Shown here in pieces: positions 33,156 to 43,249 of a DNA stretch of 64,000 nt (position 1 is the first letter of the stretch; each line of letters opens with the position of its first letter). The notes below the pieces were generated by a model. The model saw nothing but the letters and a program-made list of their open reading frames with translations, made no database searches and was not told where the DNA came from. The position numbers were made by a program, and so were the translations under genes. The DNA comes from Anagrus nilaparvatae (lineage: Eukaryota > Arthropoda > Insecta > Hymenoptera > Mymaridae): NCBI GenBank assembly GCA_022575985.1, contig JAKSXM010000272.1, positions 248,001 to 312,000 on the forward strand, given 5' to 3'.

Positions 33156-35086
33156 CTAGATATCAATTTGGGGTTGGGAAAGATTTATGAGGGAAGATTC
33201 AATTTGTTCAAACTGGGAATGCATAGAATTTGAAAGGGGGGATAAGGAAGGATTATTGGATGTTGGTTGTGATACACTTGTGATTTGAGTAGTTTGTGCT
33301 ATAGGGGGAGGTTGAGGTACAACTTGAAGTACATTTTGTGAAGAGGGAGAGGAAACTGTGGAAGGGGGTAAAGAGAAGCAGAGTGTGTTGCAGTTTGAGT
33401 AGTGGATGTGAGGGAGTATTGTAGGTTAGTTTGAAAAGGGGGGGGAGGAGCTAAAAAACGAGGGTCTAAAAGGGAAGGTATTTGAGGATGAGTTTAAGTC
33501 GGGTATCTGTAATGAGAGCGACGAGGTGAGTGGAAAGTACGTGGGTCACGGTTTGCCTGTAAATAATTTTTATTAGGATTATTACTGAAATTATGATTAT
33601 GATTGATACTGTTACTATTATTATTATATTTATTAATATTACGTGCTCGCTTATTGAACTGTTATTGCATTGATTGTTGAGGCCTGTACTACTGAGGTTG
33701 ACTATTGAATTGTGCTGATTGATAAAGATTTTGGTATGTAGACTGTTGATAAGGTTGAGTTTGACTAAGAGACTGTTGTTGATGTTGAAATTGTTGTTGA
33801 TTTTGAAAAGGTTGATGATTTTGAAGATGAGTTTGAGAATGATGATTTGGCTGGTACTGCTGTGTTTGAGGTAGCTGTAGGGTGGAAGTCTGACCACTTT
33901 GGTTAACATTTGATGGTAATGATTTTAATAGATCTGATAGATCTTTATTATTGTATAAGACTATAGCCCTATCTTGGGGGTTTAACTGAATTAGAACTTG
34001 ACCATTTTTATACCAGACTTTGAAAAAGCCATAATTTTGTCTAGCTTGTTTAGCAGCCATTAATAGTTTATGTATATCCTGAGGTAGACACTCATTGATT
34101 AAAATTTGACTATTTGAAAGTGAGTAATTAAACACATTAGAATTTATTAATTTTCCAAAGGTTCTTTTATTATCTATTAATTGAAGACCATGGGCTGAAG
34201 AATAGAAAGTTACCTGTACTAAAGATGAATTGCTTCTTGTGTTAACTAATCTAGCTTTTCTGATGTCTTGAATGGTAATTTTTACCTTAAGATAATTTGC
34301 CAGAGTGACAATAATTTGCCTGAGGTCAATATTTGGATCTGTGATTTCAAGACCAGAAACTATGATATCATAAGAAGGATCAGTCTTTAAGGACTGTAAT
34401 TGTCTGGTGAGATCCTCAGTTTTTTGGTCTTGGGCCTGAATAATTACAACCTGACCTTTAATGACGTTGAAAAAATTTACTGAGTTTTGATGGTGGATTT
34501 TTTGAATATTGTTCAGGTGAAGGTAATCCTCTCTCAAGGAGTTGAAATTAGACGTGAAGACCTCATGGAGCTCTTGAATATTGAAATTTTTATCATCCTT
34601 GACTTTGAGTAAAGGTTTAGGCGAATAAGGTTGAATAGTTGCTTGATTTTGTTGAAAAGCAATTGTAGCAAATGGCAGAGGAGGAGCAGGAGAAGATAGA
34701 GCAGATAATAGATCTTGACGAGAGGTATACTCGTTTGGTTGATGACCTGAAGTTGATGTACTATCCTTGTTATTGTTACTATCTATACCATTGGAAACCA
34801 TATTTTGGAGGTCCATGAGAGATTGTTGGTGGAAAAGATCCAAATTACCTTTCTTTCTTTTTACCGAAGATAAACTAGAAGTTGAGTTTGATCTTGATAA
34901 GGTAGGAGGAAGAGAAAATTTGGTTCTGATCTCTGGTATAGTTATACAGGAAGAACATACTTGGAATTCCTCATCATTTTGTTTTAAAGCATACATGCCA
35001 CAAAAAGAATGATAAGATAGAGAACAATTAAAGCAGCTTGAGAGCATAGGGGTATCAAGACCACATTTAATACAAGTTGATGGCAA
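33156..35086 (-). pseudogene. LINE ORF1 with N-terminal PHD finger, interrupted
   Basis: The open part runs 35086-33689 (465 codons). It starts with a C4HC3 PHD-type zinc finger: Cys5, Cys8, Cys18, Cys21, His26, Cys29, Cys44, Cys47. Next come a Ser-rich linker, a short helical segment and an RRM/CTD-like core (IIVSGLEI to about LSDLLKSLP), then a Gln-rich tail. The same frame continues past the first stop as Gln/Asn-rich and then Pro-rich sequence. It is broken only by TAG at 33689-33691, TAA at 33662-33664, a further TAA near 33498 and one frameshift near 33375. It ends QPQIDI, stop (TAG at 33156-33158), directly in frame with ORF2. The full ORF1 protein was therefore about 640 residues. It would bind element RNA in a ribonucleoprotein. 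Confidence 0.8.
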
Positions 35087-35395
35087 ATACTCATTTTAAA
35101 TATAAATTTTGTATAAATATTGTAAAATTAATAAAATATACTATAATATCAATGAAAAAGTATAAAAGTGAAAAAAAAAACAGGTATTTGGCGACACCTG
35201 TCGTGGAAAAATTGAATGAAGGATAAGAAGATGATCATAGAAGATAAAGCAGAGCACTGTAATAGTAGATAAGCTTAGGCTAAGATACCATAGATGGAGC
35301 CACGATTTGTAATGTTTTCGGAGCTTGAATATTGATGCTAATGTATAGATGTATGTGTAAATAGATTTATGAAATAAATGCACCAAAAGTTGCAA

Positions 35396-36275
35396 TAATA
35401 CTTAATAGATGAAAATTTTCTAAAAAAAATATAATTGTAGGTTATGATAATATGTGTTTGCTATCAAAATTTGAGAACGATTTTAACAATGATTGTTTGA
35501 ATGATAACATGAAGATGTCGCTCTCATGACGTAAATAATTTTTATTGAAAAGTGGTTTTTAAAAATTGATAGAACATATTATATGGCAATGTGATAAATT
35601 TAATATTCAGCAGAAGCTATTTTTAAAGGAGTTAAACAAATAAAAAGTTCCAAGTCTTAACACTGCAGAATTAATTACTAACTCTACAAATTGCAACGTT
35701 TTTGCAAAATTGCAAAGTTTTATCAAATATATTAACTCTATGGACATTTTTGTGTAATATAATAGTCTAAAAAAAAAAAAATATATTTATTTAATAATAT
35801 GTAATAGCAACGTGTTAAATGTAATAATTTGTAACCATTTAATTTAAATTTTTTGCTGCCTTGCAGCTTTAACTTTTTCTTTTTTTTCTTTTTATTTTTT
35901 TATATAAAACCTATTCTTAAATTTATGTACATAGTTATCTGTAATACCAGTTGGGGATACCATTGGTTATATGGGCTATTTCCAAAACCTGTATTTTCTT
36001 TTCTTAATAAAAAAAAAAAATGATTAGTCTCCCAAGATAAATAGGTAGTTACTATGACTATGTGCTTAGAACAAAGAATAATTTTAGAAGATCGATTGTT
36101 TCCTCAATTCAGAAGCTTAAACACATTGTGATCATAAGTATGATCTTGACAAAGAGTGAAATTATGATTTTATTGAATAAGATGAATTTTGGCTAATGGA
36201 GTTTCAGAAAAGTTGATAACACAGATGGTTTTGTAAAATCTATTATCTGCAGTTAGGCCAATTAAACGAAAATGA
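35396..36275. other. AT-rich spacer with a possible LINE 3' end
   Basis: At about 35930-36021 the text CAGTTGGGGATACCATTGG... ends CTTAATAAAAAAAAAAAA, like a polyadenylated LINE or mRNA 3' end on the plus strand. No coding frame precedes it. The rest is AT-rich and unassigned. Confidence 0.4.
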
Positions 36276-38400
36276 TAATCGCAGTTATGGCTACAGAATG
36301 CGGTTGGAGAGGGTTAATAAAAGAAATTGTTTAAGAAATAGTAAAAAATAAACCAGATGAAAAAGATGTTAGGAATATTTTAATATTCTTAAAATCAACT
36401 ACTTCTAATCAAGCAAATTTAATATTGCCAGTATTTGATATAATAATGGAATTTTTGAAGGCCGATTGTTATGTTTTAAGAAATTATGCTATCGGAGTAA
36501 TGGGAATTATTGTAACTAATGTATTATTGTCAGAAAATATTGCATCTGAAGATTGGATAACTCAAGATAAATGTCTGAGTAATTTAAGATAGAAGTTCAA
36601 ATTTTTGTAAACAAGCTTTGCAATTATTAAGAACAATCTTACAAAGTAATCCATTTACCTTTAAAATAAATCAAGAATAGTATTCAAAAACTTGAGCAAG
36701 CTGAAAGTGAACTTAAGCAGTTACAAACTAATGTTTATCATACTGTAGGAGCTGAAGAAAAAAAAGAAGAATTGTGAAAAAATCAATTGTCTTTAATAGA
36801 AAAGGCGATAGGTTAAATATTTAAAGACAAAGGTAATATATTTTGCTTCTTATTATTAATTTTTTAATAAAAAAAACTTTCTGTAGAGAAGCAGAAGGAG
36901 AAAGCATATACATTTAAGAAACCTATGATAAAATTATAAGGTTAATATTAAAAGATGAGTGCGCAAAGTCAGCAAGCTATTTGCACAAGTTATTTTTTCA
37001 ATCCTCGTTGGCTAATGACTTAAATAATTCATCAGAAACAAAAAAAAAGCTTTTCTTTTATCCATGTCAGAATTCTAATTCTAATTATTTAGCCAATTAA
37101 TAATAAATTAAAAAAATGATATCAAATTAATGTTAAAAAGAAGCTAGTGAATTATTTACAGATAAAGTATAAAATTTAAGAGTAAAAGTTTAATTATTGT
37201 CATTCTAAAAAAATATGTAGTATTCATTTTGTATAGAATAACTATTTTTATTGTTTTGTTACATTTTCAAACAATTTGATAGAATTGATTCCAATGGTGG
37301 AAAGATTGTTTTATTCTGTAAGTTCAAGCGATTTTATAGAAGCATGATTATTTCTTGGAGTAACCGGTGCATTGCTAACTAGCAATTAACTGCTCGACAA
37401 AAAGCTATATCTTGCATTAAGTCATTAATTCGATTATTAAATGTAATGCAGCCAGGTCAAAGTCCAGCATTAGCTAAGTTAATTATAACAAAGCAATAAA
37501 AATATTTTATTTTGTTTTTTCAAAAAAGTCTTGTTTATTTTTTTTCTAAATATTAGGTAATGTAGGAAACGTTTACTTTGAAGTTACCTAATACAGCTAA
37601 TCATGAAAGTAGATAAGTGTTCATTCTTTTAAAAATGGCAACTGAAGCCTAGTAAGCTATTATCACTGTTAATTTAGAAGTTTTAACTAAAATTGGATTA
37701 GGTCTATTATCGAAAAATGATTTTCTTTTATCTACAGATACTTATACAGTATTTTTGAATATTAATAAAGGCTATTGTTATTTAAGAAATTATGAAAACC
37801 AAGAATATTAAAAAATTTAAATTTACCGCGATCGCAGTGTGCAGAACTAATTACAAACAAGAATTAAATACTCGCCTGCTCTGCCTGTATTACAGAAGCA
37901 CATGTAACATATTATCAGCAATAAATTTGCGTGAAAAAAAGTGTACAAGAGAATAATTATTTAATAATATTTTTTTAAGAAGCAAAAAATGTGTGACATG
38001 ATTACTTCTATTAAATAAATACTATCTATATTTGCAATGTGGACTAGTGTGCTAAGTATATTTGAATTGATTATAAACAAAGTGTTTTTAAGATTAAATG
38101 GATTTCAAACTGATGTGTCTTGTGTGTAAAATAAAAAAACAAATAATATTGATATAGCATATCAAGAATCAAAATCATAATTTTATTATTATTTTTCAAG
38201 TAAAAAAAATAATGTTAAATTCTATTTTTTTGAAATGAAAATAATTAGGAAAATATAAAACCTATTGCAAAAGATTTTTCACTTTTGTAAAAAGTCAAAA
38301 GCCAGTCAATAAAGAGGTTTATAGAAATTGTCTTCAGCTAGAAATATTAGATGATTTGCAGTTACTGGAGAATTTAGTTTTAAATTTCAAAGATCAATAA
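36276..38400 (+). pseudogene. Condensin subunit CAP-D2 pseudogene
   Basis: Blocks of the condensin I subunit CAP-D2 (NCAPD2/Cnd1, the HEAT-repeat subunit that loads on mitotic chromosomes) occur in order on the plus strand. ATECGWRGLIKEIV, a stop, then LILPVFDIIMEFL and CYVLRNYAIGVMGIIVTNVL lie at 36283-36592. LLRTILQSNPFTFKI and a Glu/Lys-rich helix (QKLEQAESELKQLQ) follow at about 36627-36730. MVERLFYSVSSSDFIEA lies at about 37290-37345. NHESR, FILLKMATEA and VNLEVLTKIGLGLL lie at about 37596-37710. A last weak block is at 38310-38400. Frames shift between blocks, there are many stops, and sequences between blocks end in splice-like TTTCTGTAG (about 36885). Introns are thus retained and this is not a retrocopy. 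The standard gene is about 1,400 residues. Only a central-to-C-terminal part is visible. Confidence 0.75.
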
Positions 38401-38429
38401 ATTGGTTTATTTAATATTTTTATATAAGA

Positions 38430-38910
38430 CATCAACTCCGCTATACCGGTACTAAGCCCGGCGCCTCATAAGGCTGAGGAAAAAGGAAGGTAGTTCAGGC
38501 CACCTTATTAAGGTTGACCTAGAATCAGAGATACAGGACATAGCTTTCTGGAACAACTGAGGCTGCCCTATAAACTGACCCCATGCCTTGCTTTTCTATG
38601 TTGGACACGCATATGCTGAACCCAAAACACTGTCATTGAGTATGCTGCAGACAGCTTATGGCTCTCTGGAATAAATGAAGCTGCCCTATAAATCGGGCCT
38701 TGCTTTTTCTCTTTGCATTCTTAGTGAGCGTGCTGCAGATTGCTATCAATTAGTATCTCTGAGGAAACGGCACACCAAAAGAGGCTCCAAGGTTTTCTTC
38801 AAACTTAAGTGCGAATTAAGCCACATACGGGGCCGCCTTAGACCTTATGTATTGGCTCTTAGCATGGGAGATTTTCACCTCGAGCACAGCGACGCAGCCA
38901 GATAATGGTT
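38430..38910. other. GC-richer island of unknown origin
   Basis: About 480 bases clearly richer in G/C than either flank. Two imperfect direct repeats are present: CTGGAACAACTGAGGCTGCCCTATAAA-type text near 38550 and CTGGAATAAATGAAGCTGCCC near 38668, each leading to GCCTTGCTTTT. The CCTATAAA strings look like TATA boxes. A 76-codon plus-strand frame (38675-38905) shows no known domain. A solo LTR or a transposon 5' end is possible. I found no terminal repeats. Confidence 0.45.
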
Positions 38911-39509
38911 AGTTGCTAGTTCCGCTAAAATACGACTCAAGGTTATTATTTTAATTTCTAGTTTAAGTAATGTGTGAAGGTATGCCTCGCGGCCAGGAAG
39001 TCTTCGGCCTTTCTGGATGGAAGTTTTGAATTGATTTTTTATATAATTTAAATTTATATAAAATAATTTAAATTTATAAAAATTATTTTCCATATAAAAG
39101 TGGGTAGTAAAATTTCCCGCCGAAATCGAATCTGACCTTATTTTTTCGGAAAAACCTCAGGAAAACCCGTAAAATTGGAAAAACTAAAGGAAACTGAAAA
39201 ATACAAATTTCTCAAAAAGCGTCACTTTTTTCTTTTTTTTTTTATGTGTTTTCCCATACTTTTCATCTGGTAACCTCCTTATTTGTCACATTTACTTTTT
39301 AAGTACTTAAAAACTTATTTTAAGAAAAAAAAATAAAATTTAAAAATTTTGAAATTTCTGAATTTTCAGATTTTTTTGCTTTTCTTGAGCGAAAATAAAA
39401 ATTCTGCCTTAATTTTCGGGTTCCTCGAAATTTTAGAGGCCCCTGTGACGCGTAAAAAATTAAAAATAAAATAAAATGCTAAAATGAATTGAATAAATAG
39501 GATAAAAAC
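38911..39509. other. AT-rich gap
   Basis: No gene. Phrases such as CGGAAAAACCTCAGG and TTTCGGGTTCCTCG suggest old repeat material. Confidence 0.4.
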
Positions 39510-40137
39510 TGTACCGTTAGGTACAAATTGATTAAATGTAAATTACCAAGAATTGCATCTAGACAGATTTATTAGAAATAGAATAATATGATATTATAAT
39601 TAAAAATGCTTCATCAGCACCATCATTCTGAGAAACCACACGTGCAAGAAGGTGCATAATAAGACCTCACACGAAGTACTCGAGGTGGGAATAAAGCCAC
39701 CCCCATCATGCGCTTTAACAGACTAATTACCAATGATTGGAGACACTGTTACTAAGGACACTAAATTTTCCGCGTTAAGCCAATTACGCGCATCGATCCC
39801 CTCCTCAATTATCAAGCGTAAGCTTATAAAAGCTTTCGCCCAAGCTCCTGTCCAAGGAGAGCAGAGAGAACTTGGGACCATGTAGTCCCTTAGGCAGAAC
39901 GAACTGAAATACAGAACTGACTGAACTAACTAACTTGTACTCAGGTTATCTCTCTACCGCTAATTAAGAGATCTAAGCACGGCCAGCCATTTTATAAGTC
40001 AATAAACCAGCATTTTTAATAACAAAAGGACTTAGTTATTTGAATTTCCTGTTACCCGTAAATGAGTTTAGCCAAAAGGCTAAACCCGAATAAGAATATC
40101 CTCATTTATCTGTGTTTATTCACAACCAAGCACAACA
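39510..40137 (+). mobile_element. 5' LTR of an LTR retrotransposon
   Basis: A segment of about 628 bp starts TGTACCGTTAGGTAC and ends CAAGCACAACA, the usual TG...CA form. It is followed four bases later by a primer binding site. Inside are a TATA box (TATAAAA, 39825-39831) and a polyadenylation signal (AATAAA, 40001-40006) in the correct order for U3-R-U5. The first 70 bases recur in reverse complement at 57391-57460, where they directly follow a polypurine tract. That independently fixes the LTR start. The 3' LTR of this copy was not found. Confidence 0.75.
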
Positions 40138-40141
40138 AAAT

Positions 40142-40159
40142 TGGACGCTCCGGTGGGAT
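40142..40159 (+). promoter_or_regulatory. Primer binding site
   Basis: TGGACGCTCCGGTGGGAT begins with the TGG that pairs with the tRNA 3' CCA. Its complement ends ATCCCACCGGAGCGTCCA, the shape of a T-stem plus acceptor strand of a tRNA. I do not assign the isotype. It lies four bases after the LTR end. Confidence 0.65.
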
Positions 40160-41366
40160 ATTCGGAGTTGTCAGGAATAGATAGTCAACATAAAAAAAAT
40201 TGGAAATTTTTTTTTGCAAGCAGCAAAGAGATTTTAAAAAAAACAAAAATTTTTCAAAAAAAGAACATCCAGATAAATACCAAAAACTTACATAGAAGGA
40301 AAGAACATCGCATACATTAAGGCGTCTAAACAAGGATTTCACCAATCTACGGGGAATTATTCTACAAGAACCAAAAAGGATCAAGACGCAGAACCAATAT
40401 CATTGGAGTTCAGTCAACAAGACAAGCGGTATCCAGAGATCGAGAGAGCCAAGCAGTACCGAGGTCATCCAAACGTCAGAAAATGTCAGGAAACTGGATT
40501 TTCATCGTTGCAGTATTGTGAGTACATTTTAGTTAAATTAAAAAAAAAATATATATATATAAACATTCGAGACAATAAACATTCCGACGTAACTTTACAA
40601 GCCAGAATATTTAACTATCAATACACTTATATACTTAATAACGAAAAATACTTCTAACATATACAGCTACAAAAACTTCTAATATACATATAATACATTT
40701 GCCTTTGAAATTAAACAAAATATCTTAATAATACCATTTCTGAATTGATTAAACCTAGCATTGCGCCACCGGCGGGCAACAATTTATTTGGATAATTTAT
40801 AATAATTTTATTTTTTTAACGAGGTTTAATTCCCTTTAGGAAAAAAAAATAATAATAATTAAAAACATTAACATATTAGCACCTAATACTAGGCAAACAT
40901 TCATATATTCCATAACCCCTTGGATACAGCATAGAGTTTGTGCAAAGAGAGCTTGAATTTTGTAAAATCTGACCAAACCAACTACGCACGCGTACAAATC
41001 GTTTAGCATTAAACGAAGTTACATTTAAAAAATTTACGGAGCATTCTATAAAACTGAACTTTCTCGTTTTTCTTTTTGGTAATATAATAAATATTAATTA
41101 ACAACAATAATTGTTTAAATTTTAATAAATAAAAATATAATAATATAAATAATATTAAGATAATTTCAGAATAGTTTTGATAATTTTTTTTTAACTTTTA
41201 ACTAAAAATCTGTTTTTTCTTCACCTGCAGTAATATTTTGTTTTAAACCCCATACCCTAAATACAAATATTACAAAATTCCACCCAAACATAAAATAAAA
41301 ATTAAAGAAAAATTTAGAAAATTTAAAAGTATCGCAAAAAATTTAAGAATCGGAAGAAATAATATC
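40160..41366 (+). other. Leader between primer site and gag-like frame
   Basis: About 1.2 kb of untranslated leader. 40383-40515 is less AT-rich and ends at a possible splice donor (CAGTATTGTGAGTAC, near 40516). The later part is AT-rich. An 84-codon open frame at 40403-40657 has no recognisable domain. Confidence 0.5.
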
Positions 41367-43249
41367 ATGGATTTAGGTGATATGGGAGACCAAAATGAAC
41401 AAGTTAAACAAATAAATATTCCTAATATAAGCGGCACTAATAACGGTAATATAGAACAAATAACAGAACAATTTAGGAGAATGTCAGCCAGGGAAAATAG
41501 TACACAAAATTCTAACAGGGCAACAGGAAATCAGACAAGAGCAGGAATAAGAGTAATGGAACTCGGAAATTCGAAATTTTACATAGACAAGGAAAAGATA
41601 ACGAACTTACTCTCAAAAAATTCTCTAACAGAGAAAAGTCAAGCATATCCAGACCAACTAAAAGTTGAACCCTTTGAAATGTCAAATAAAGGTGTATTCA
41701 ATAATATTTTAAAGTCCGATTCAAAAAATTATGCACGTTTGTTTAAAATCGCAAAGGTAGAAAGAAAGCTAACTAATAAGTTAAATTTACGCAAGAATCT
41801 GGTTCTGACTCAGATTACGTAATTCCAAAAAAAGCCAGAATTACGAAGAAAAAGAAAACAATTGTTACGAGAAGCAAAAGATTAATACAACCAAGAACAA
41901 TAACAAAACGTAAGCTTGTTGAAAATGTATTAAACGAAGCCCTACCTTTAAAAAGACCTGTGGCTAGACCAGAAAAAATCCGACCCGAAATTCCATACCG
42001 ACCACCTAGACAATTACTAGAATTAAAAATTCAAAATCAAGAAAACTCAAAAATGGAAGTTTTAGAGAGCATAAATTCCATTAATAAAGAAAACAAAACA
42101 CCTCCTCCAATGTTCTTTCAATAGGAACTGCAGAAGTTAGAAAAGCCCAAAATGAATATTATAGAGGATGTAAGTTTAAATAACAAAAGTAAAAATATAA
42201 GCCCAAAAGGTATAATCAAGAAAATATTTTATAATAGTAATCTAAAAAATAATAATAAAGAAAATTTTAAAGGAGAATTTAATCTTAAAATAATAAATAA
42301 AAATATTAAAATAAATAAAATAATAAAAATAATAATTATGAAAATAATAAAATTAAAAAATATAAAAAAGCCGACTTGAGAACATACAAAAATATATGCC
42401 CAAGCAACGACGCAGATAAATTAAAAAGAATAGTAGAAATACCTCTCGAAGAGAGAGAAATAAATAATAAAGACGGAAATAGTCGCGTGCCGAATATTAA
42501 CAGCGATCACGTGATACATTTACATACTGACTTGTGCGCTGAACCTGAAGAAACTTTTATAAGAGATTTAAAAATTAAGTATGATAAGGAATATTTATTC
42601 CACATTTTACTCGTATTAATGGAAAGTGATTTAAACTTTCATAAATTAAAAAATTATTTAAAATATAGTAAACATATACAAGTAGGCAAGGAACCCAAAG
42701 AAGCCAATAATGTATTAAACAAGAAAAATACTTGGGGGAACGCAGATGCGCTATTTGTTTTTTTAAATGAATATAAAATTAACGTATGCGAACAAATGTA
42801 CGATTTAAATAAAAATAAAAATAAAATTAAAACAATTACCTATGTACATCATACGGGCAATAATAATAATTCAGATTTTATACATTTACATTTAAGCGAA
42901 AACCATTATACTCCTCTATTAAAAATAACTACAAAGGGCAAATTGAAACAAAAAACTGATAAAGAGCTAGTAATTAGATAAAAGTGAGGTCGAAAAATAT
43001 CAAAACCAACGTAAAGCTGTACAAAATAAAGATCTTGTAATAAAATTGGACAGAAAAGAAATTGATAATTACCGGAAATCTCAAGATGTAAAAAAAGAAA
43101 AACCTGTAGATAAAGAAAATCATCTACGACCGGAGCGTAAGCCTCCATGGAGACTTAAAAGACGAAATCTCCGAATTTCGGAACCTATAAAATGTATAAA
43201 CACTTCAAAGAGTCAACTATTCTTTAATTTTAAAACATTTTATAGATAA
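41367..43249 (+). pseudogene. Broken gag-like frame with an OTU-like domain
   Basis: One Lys/Asn-rich protein can be followed through 41367-41822, then by frameshift 41790-42379 (with an in-frame TAG at 42122-42124 after MFFQ), then 42376-42981, then 43046-43249. The first part is hydrophilic and ends in a nuclear-signal-like basic run (KKARITKKKKTIVTRSKR). The 42376-42981 part resembles an OTU cysteine protease/deubiquitinase: DKEYLFHILLVL at residues 70-81 aligns with the DGNCLFHA box, and TWGNADALF (119-127), FIHLHLSENHYTPLL (168-182) match the WG and His boxes. The catalytic Cys is Tyr (Y73) and the His is kept (H177). Function is therefore doubtful. OTU domains occur in some LTR elements and viruses. 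Placement 1.2 kb after an LTR and primer site supports an element protein. Confidence 0.55.

Larger units (their letters stand above)
29898..35395 (-). mobile_element. Nearly full-length CR1-group LINE, recently inactivated
   Basis: On the minus strand the order is 5' UTR (about 35395-35087), ORF1 with a PHD finger, ORF2 with endonuclease and reverse transcriptase, a 3' UTR, and an (AATC)n tail (complement of 29901-29917). A microsatellite 3' tail instead of poly(A), and ORF1 with a PHD finger plus an RRM-like core, are both typical of the CR1/L2/Crack/Daphne group. The exact clade needs a tree. The copy is complete or nearly so, but carries stops and active-site changes described under its ORFs. 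I could not fix the 5' end or a target duplication. Confidence 0.85.

Noticed and set aside
33466..33909. 147-codon minus-strand frame overlapping the ORF1 tail
   Set aside because: It is the shadow of the Gln/Asn-rich ORF1 sequence in another frame (Ile/Asn-rich, no domain).
33156..35086. Reassigned genetic code (TAA/TAG as Gln)
   Set aside because: Suggested by stops in the Gln-rich part of ORF1. However, ORF2, the R1 segment and the SKOR exon use normal codes, ORF2 ends in TAA, and the other interrupted genes have stops where Gln is not expected.
35141..35395. 84-codon minus-strand frame upstream of LINE ORF1
   Set aside because: It lies in the LINE 5' UTR, is hydrophobic low-complexity text, and has no family match that I can see.
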